DNA from: Archegozetes longisetosus
Lineage: Eukaryota > Arthropoda > Arachnida > Sarcoptiformes > Trhypochthoniidae
Reading direction: 5' to 3'
Assembly: GCA_018873245.2 (NCBI GenBank)
Contig: JAEMBT020000001.1
Coordinates: forward strand, 18,354,220-18,418,219
DNA: 64,000 nucleotides
This document shows positions 60,277 through 64,000 of the stretch, in pieces (position 1 is the stretch's first letter; the number at the start of each line of letters is the position of its first letter). Position numbers and translations under genes: made by a program. The notes beneath the pieces were generated by a model, which did no database searches, had not been told where the DNA came from, and worked only from the letters and a program-made list of their open reading frames with translations.

Positions 60277-63200
60277 TACATTAAACTTTGAATAATACTC
60301 GTTATTTGTATTGAGCTCAACAATATCGCTATTAAATTACTAGTTGACAACCAAACATAAATACATATCAATATTATATATATATCGATAATATATCTGT
60401 CAAGATAACCTCTATTTAGTTAGAACTGCATTTGCGAATCAATCACCAAACAAGTTATGTGTAATAGGCGTTAAAGTAATTTCCTACTAAATAGCTGAGT
60501 ATTAGTAGGATAACTTAGGATAACACAATAACTTCTCAGCTACTAATGTTATGCTTATTCGCGATTTTTGTCTTTTCGGTTCATATTGCTTTTGACTGAT
60601 TCATGTTTTCATTATGTAAACCAAACATTATATAAGACTTTGACCAAAATTTCAAATTATCCTTATTGGTTGCCAAACAAAAGTTTGAACGTTTTAAAGT
60701 CGAGGTTAATATATAAGTTAAATAATGTAAATTGATTAGAAGGCTTTTAAAATGACAATCAACACTTTGTATTGAATAGCAATTTTCATATCTTTATTTT
60801 AACGTTGATCTAAATTTCCTGTTATTTAATATTTCATTTCTGAATCAATACTTTTCGAAACTTGAGGCAAAAGTTTGATCAACTAAAGCAGCTAATAAAT
60901 TGTCTAATCCAAACTGTCAGTTTGATGATAATTAGCTTTAATTTTACTTTTCCAGATTATGATTTTTTGCATAAATTTCAAAAGTATTTCGGAAATGTTT
61001 GAGGAACATTAAAACCGAATAATAATAGACATAATTAACATTTCGATTTGGTCACAAAGTAATTGGAGATTTGCTTAATCTTATCTCAATTGAAACTAAA
61101 GCTATAAATTTTGCTTTAGTAATCTTCTGTTCTCTTGAGCATATCATACATATTATAAATATTTAGGCCGAACTCAAATTTGTATTGTGTCCCAATTAAG
61201 GCAGTCTTCAAATCAAAGCCTAATATTTAAATCTATCCATCTAAACATTAAAATTGGCCAAGAGCTTATACTCTACAAAAGATTACTTATTTTATAAAGA
61301 GAAATAATATTTCATTTCTTGTAGTAAATAATAGCTAAAGTATAGCTTACTGCATAGAAATCCGGAAAAGTCTTTTGAAAGTTTAAGTTAAATTATCTTT
61401 TGTTATTAAAGTCCGAACCTAGCATGATATATATTGATTTAAAGAAAATTTCGCACACTTTCATTAGATGTCTAAAAAATGTTGGTGTCATAACTATATG
61501 TAGAATTATAGCACATTAACTGTGAACGTAATAACTATTGAATTGCTCCGCCGTTTACAAGTCTTTCACTTAAGAAAATTGGGTGCGAAAATTCATAGAA
61601 TGATTCATCGAAGACTAAACATACTCTTTTAAACCATTAATACAGCAAAATAAAAATTTAATCAAAAAAGACGGCGCAAAGAAGAACTAAAAAGGAGCGC
61701 GTGTAAATTTCGAACATGATCATCGATTGGCTCATTATATTTTCGGGCTTGATTCAGGTCAAAATTTCATAAAAACATAATAAAAAATAAATCAGAGACT
61801 CTAAAATATGTAAAAATCAATGAATGGATAGATAAGATCTTAGAAATTTGACAACATTCTGTGACATATATATAGCTTATATGGTAGAAAGTATGCATAA
61901 ACAACTTTAAAAGTTTATTAATTCTTGTGGTCGCACAATTAAATTATGAAAACTTGATTTTATTGAAATTTAGTACTTAATTTACTTGTAAGCAAAAAAT
62001 AATTAAATTTGAATCAAAATTTTAGAAGTTACAAATGAAAACTTTTTTTCGGGTTTCTATGCAGTAGGTATATATGTATTTTTGAGTTATTCAGATCTAG
62101 TCTGTAATTAATTAGTTTATTTATAGATTTATTTGGGAATATTAATCATAACATTGTATAAAGAAAAATGATTAAATATTAAGGTAAAAAGTTAATTGGA
62201 CGATTTCGGCATAAAATATGTTAATTAAGAACTGTAGATCAATTATAAATTGAAGTCAACGCTTTAAAACAATATTAAGATTAATTTCGAAGCAAAGTCT
62301 ATACATCTCAAGTCGTATTAAAGATACTGGCTACAAACAATCAAATAATTAGTCTGGATATATAATGAATAGTTCCGATTTGGAACTCTAACTGAAACCA
62401 ATGATATAATTACAATAAATTTCATATGAAAAATTTTATGAAAAATCAGTGATTTCAGTGTGATTGTAGTAAAATAGACAAAGAATCAAAAATAAAAACT
62501 ATTGTTATATGAAGCTAACTAAAAAGTTTGTTCAAATTTGGTTACAAACATGAAATCTGGTCAGTAGATATATGTAAATATATGTAAGCAGATATATGAA
62601 CTTTAACTCAGTCAGGTATCTACTGTAAAACATTTTTATTAAATTCTGCTTAACATCGATTAAGTAAACTAGAAATTATTGACTCGTGTTTCTAATAACA
62701 CGATTTCATAATTAATAAAGGTGAAAATCTTATTCATCTTTCAAATTGTTTTGAAAGCTTTATATCAACAAAATTCAAACTCTTATCAATAAATATTTGT
62801 GAATTTTCCTACTTTGTGATCGAATTGTTTGGTTACATATAATGATAAGTGATTTCGAAAATCTGAAGATTTCATATCTATGAAGCACACTTTTGTCATA
62901 AATCATAGTTCTATGCCTATTTCGTAAGTCATTGATGAAGTTGAAATTTTTCAATGCAATGATTATTTGTAGTTTAAATCAATCTGTACTTTTATCAAAA
63001 ATATTTATAAGACTTAAGAAAGATTGTCCGAAATTTTTTTTTAAAGCTTGCGCATAACATTGGGTTGTCAAGAAACTAATGTCCGATTAAGAGAGAGCTA
63101 TATTCGAATCTTATTATCTAGAAAATAGGAGGGGAATCGAAAATTTGGTCACAAGATGGAGGCTATAATAGATAATGAAGGTCAATATATTAATGATTAA

Positions 63201-63802
63201 CTTCTCTATTTTTGAAATAATAAACTATTTTCATTGGTTTAAGAATAGGATATTAATTCCTCGACAACCCAATAATAATAATTGAGCTTAGGTGTATATG
63301 GAAAGTTAGCTTTTTTGAAAACTTTTATTAAATATAAAATTAAATGTGACTAATGCATGTCGCGAAGCGATCAATCTTTCATGGATGTCTTTGGGTCATA
63401 TACTAAACATTAGTGATATTATATTTTTGATTTATTTCTTCTAAGAATTTGTGATAATTTTCTTATATTTTTTTATTTGAATATTTTTAAAGTATAGTAT
63501 ATTTCACCATAATAAAAGATAAGATTTGCATGCTCAGTTCTTTTCCTATCAAATTTAATAAAGAAAAGATTCTTTTTTGATTAACTGATAGAAGGACTTT
63601 ATTTCTTGACAGTACAGTAATATTTACTGCAATATAGTGCTAATAAATAGAGACTTATAGAAAAATCTCTTCATATTATAAGAATTTGAAACCTGAATGT
63701 CTAACAACTAACTGATGAAAACAAATTAAAACTTTGTTTACAAAATAAATTTTCTAATATATTAGACACTATTGAGAAGAGACTTGTGTAGCTCTTGAAA
63801 AC

Positions 63803-63956
63803 ATGTCTTGTTGTGAGGCAGAAGTAAGTGATCGTTACCAACAGAAGACTAGTGATTCAATCAATGATAGTGAAAATATGACACGATCGAGAAAAATGCC
63901 TCGTTGGGCTATGAATGAGGACATTGTTATATCTGGAATGTCAGGAAGATATCCAG
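63803..63956 (+). CDS. FASN: fatty acid synthase, copy B: exon 1 (gene continues outside)
   Basis: ATG at 63803 opens [20 protein letters not shown], then [20 protein letters not shown], then MSGRYP with the donor GTATCAAA at 63957. The [12 protein letters not shown] segment is the start of the ketosynthase domain. It is the inverted partner of FAS-A exon 1 (30367-30215). It is open across the place where FAS-A has lost one T. One base difference turns GAAGAAAGT of copy A into GAAGTAAGT here, a perfect splice-donor consensus inside the coding exon. Confidence 0.9.
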
Positions 63957-64000
63957 GTATCAAAGCTTTTGAAAAATGCCAAATTATCAAAACTATTAAT

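Larger units (their letters stand above)
56866..64000 (-). repeat. right arm of the large inverted duplication (runs off the window)
   Basis: Reverse complement of 30171-37320. Compared with the left arm it carries a 1991-bp nested palindrome (56965-58955) and an 80-bp MITE (60197-60276) and lacks three segments of about 510, 930 and 590 bp. Taking these out, shared length is about 5.1 kb in both arms. The arm's inner limit coincides with the end of the hAT element at 56863. Confidence 0.95.

Overview
This is an AT-rich arthropod nuclear window. Spliced genes carry GT-AG introns, many only 50-70 bp long, next to repeat-filled introns and spacers of 0.5-2 kb. The gene set (a chorion-peroxidase/peroxinectin-type haem peroxidase, LRSAM1, a GH35 beta-galactosidase and animal type I fatty acid synthases), the compact introns and the many small fold-back elements suggest a chelicerate, perhaps an acariform mite. 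The taxon is an inference; the gene identities are read from the proteins.

Layout. 0.17-2.9 kb: 3' part of a haem peroxidase (+). 4.1-7.8 kb: a three-exon gene (+) for a secreted, cysteine-free protein of unknown function. 9.1-12.9 kb: LRSAM1 (+), with LRR, coiled coil, SAM-like region, PSAP motif and RING. 14.6-17.4 kb: beta-galactosidase (+). 17.7-19.3 kb: two fold-back elements. 19.8-30.4 kb: fatty acid synthase copy A (-), nine exons, with a hAT relic in intron 3. 30.2-37.3 kb: left arm of a large inverted duplication. 37.1-40.4 kb: fold-back elements. 40.4-43.9 kb: 3' half of a diverged, broken FAS copy C (+). 44-50 kb: mostly non-coding, with a MITE, a NADAR-domain fragment and a tRNA-derived SINE. 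51-55 kb: a Polinton/adintovirus-like capsid gene block, a fossil lacking its replication genes. 55-56.9 kb: a hAT transposon. 56.9-64 kb: right arm of the inverted duplication, ending in exon 1 of a third FAS, copy B (+).

The dominant theme is a fatty-acid-synthase cluster reshaped by an inverted duplication. Copies A and B fire away from each other, and the arms between them are their duplicated upstream regions. After removing four large segments and one 80-bp insertion, each arm has about 5.1 kb of shared sequence, differing by what looks by eye like only a few percent. Copy C, lying between the arms, is much more diverged from A than the arms are from each other, so it is an older paralogue. 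Because the arms are paired, each records the empty site of insertions in the other, dating a mariner-type MITE and a 2-kb nested palindrome to after the duplication.

Caution on reading frames: LRSAM1, the beta-galactosidase and FAS-A each contain clean one-base frame slips in otherwise well conserved coding sequence, often at short homopolymers. This looks like residual long-read assembly error at least as much as gene decay. FAS-A also lacks about 53 bp in its enoylreductase domain, and FAS-C has nonsense codons; those are harder to dismiss. I found no CRISPR array and no standard tRNA or rRNA. I did not find a clearly new biological system. The most original material is the palindromic FAS locus, the secreted cysteine-free protein and the capsid-gene fossil next to the hAT element.
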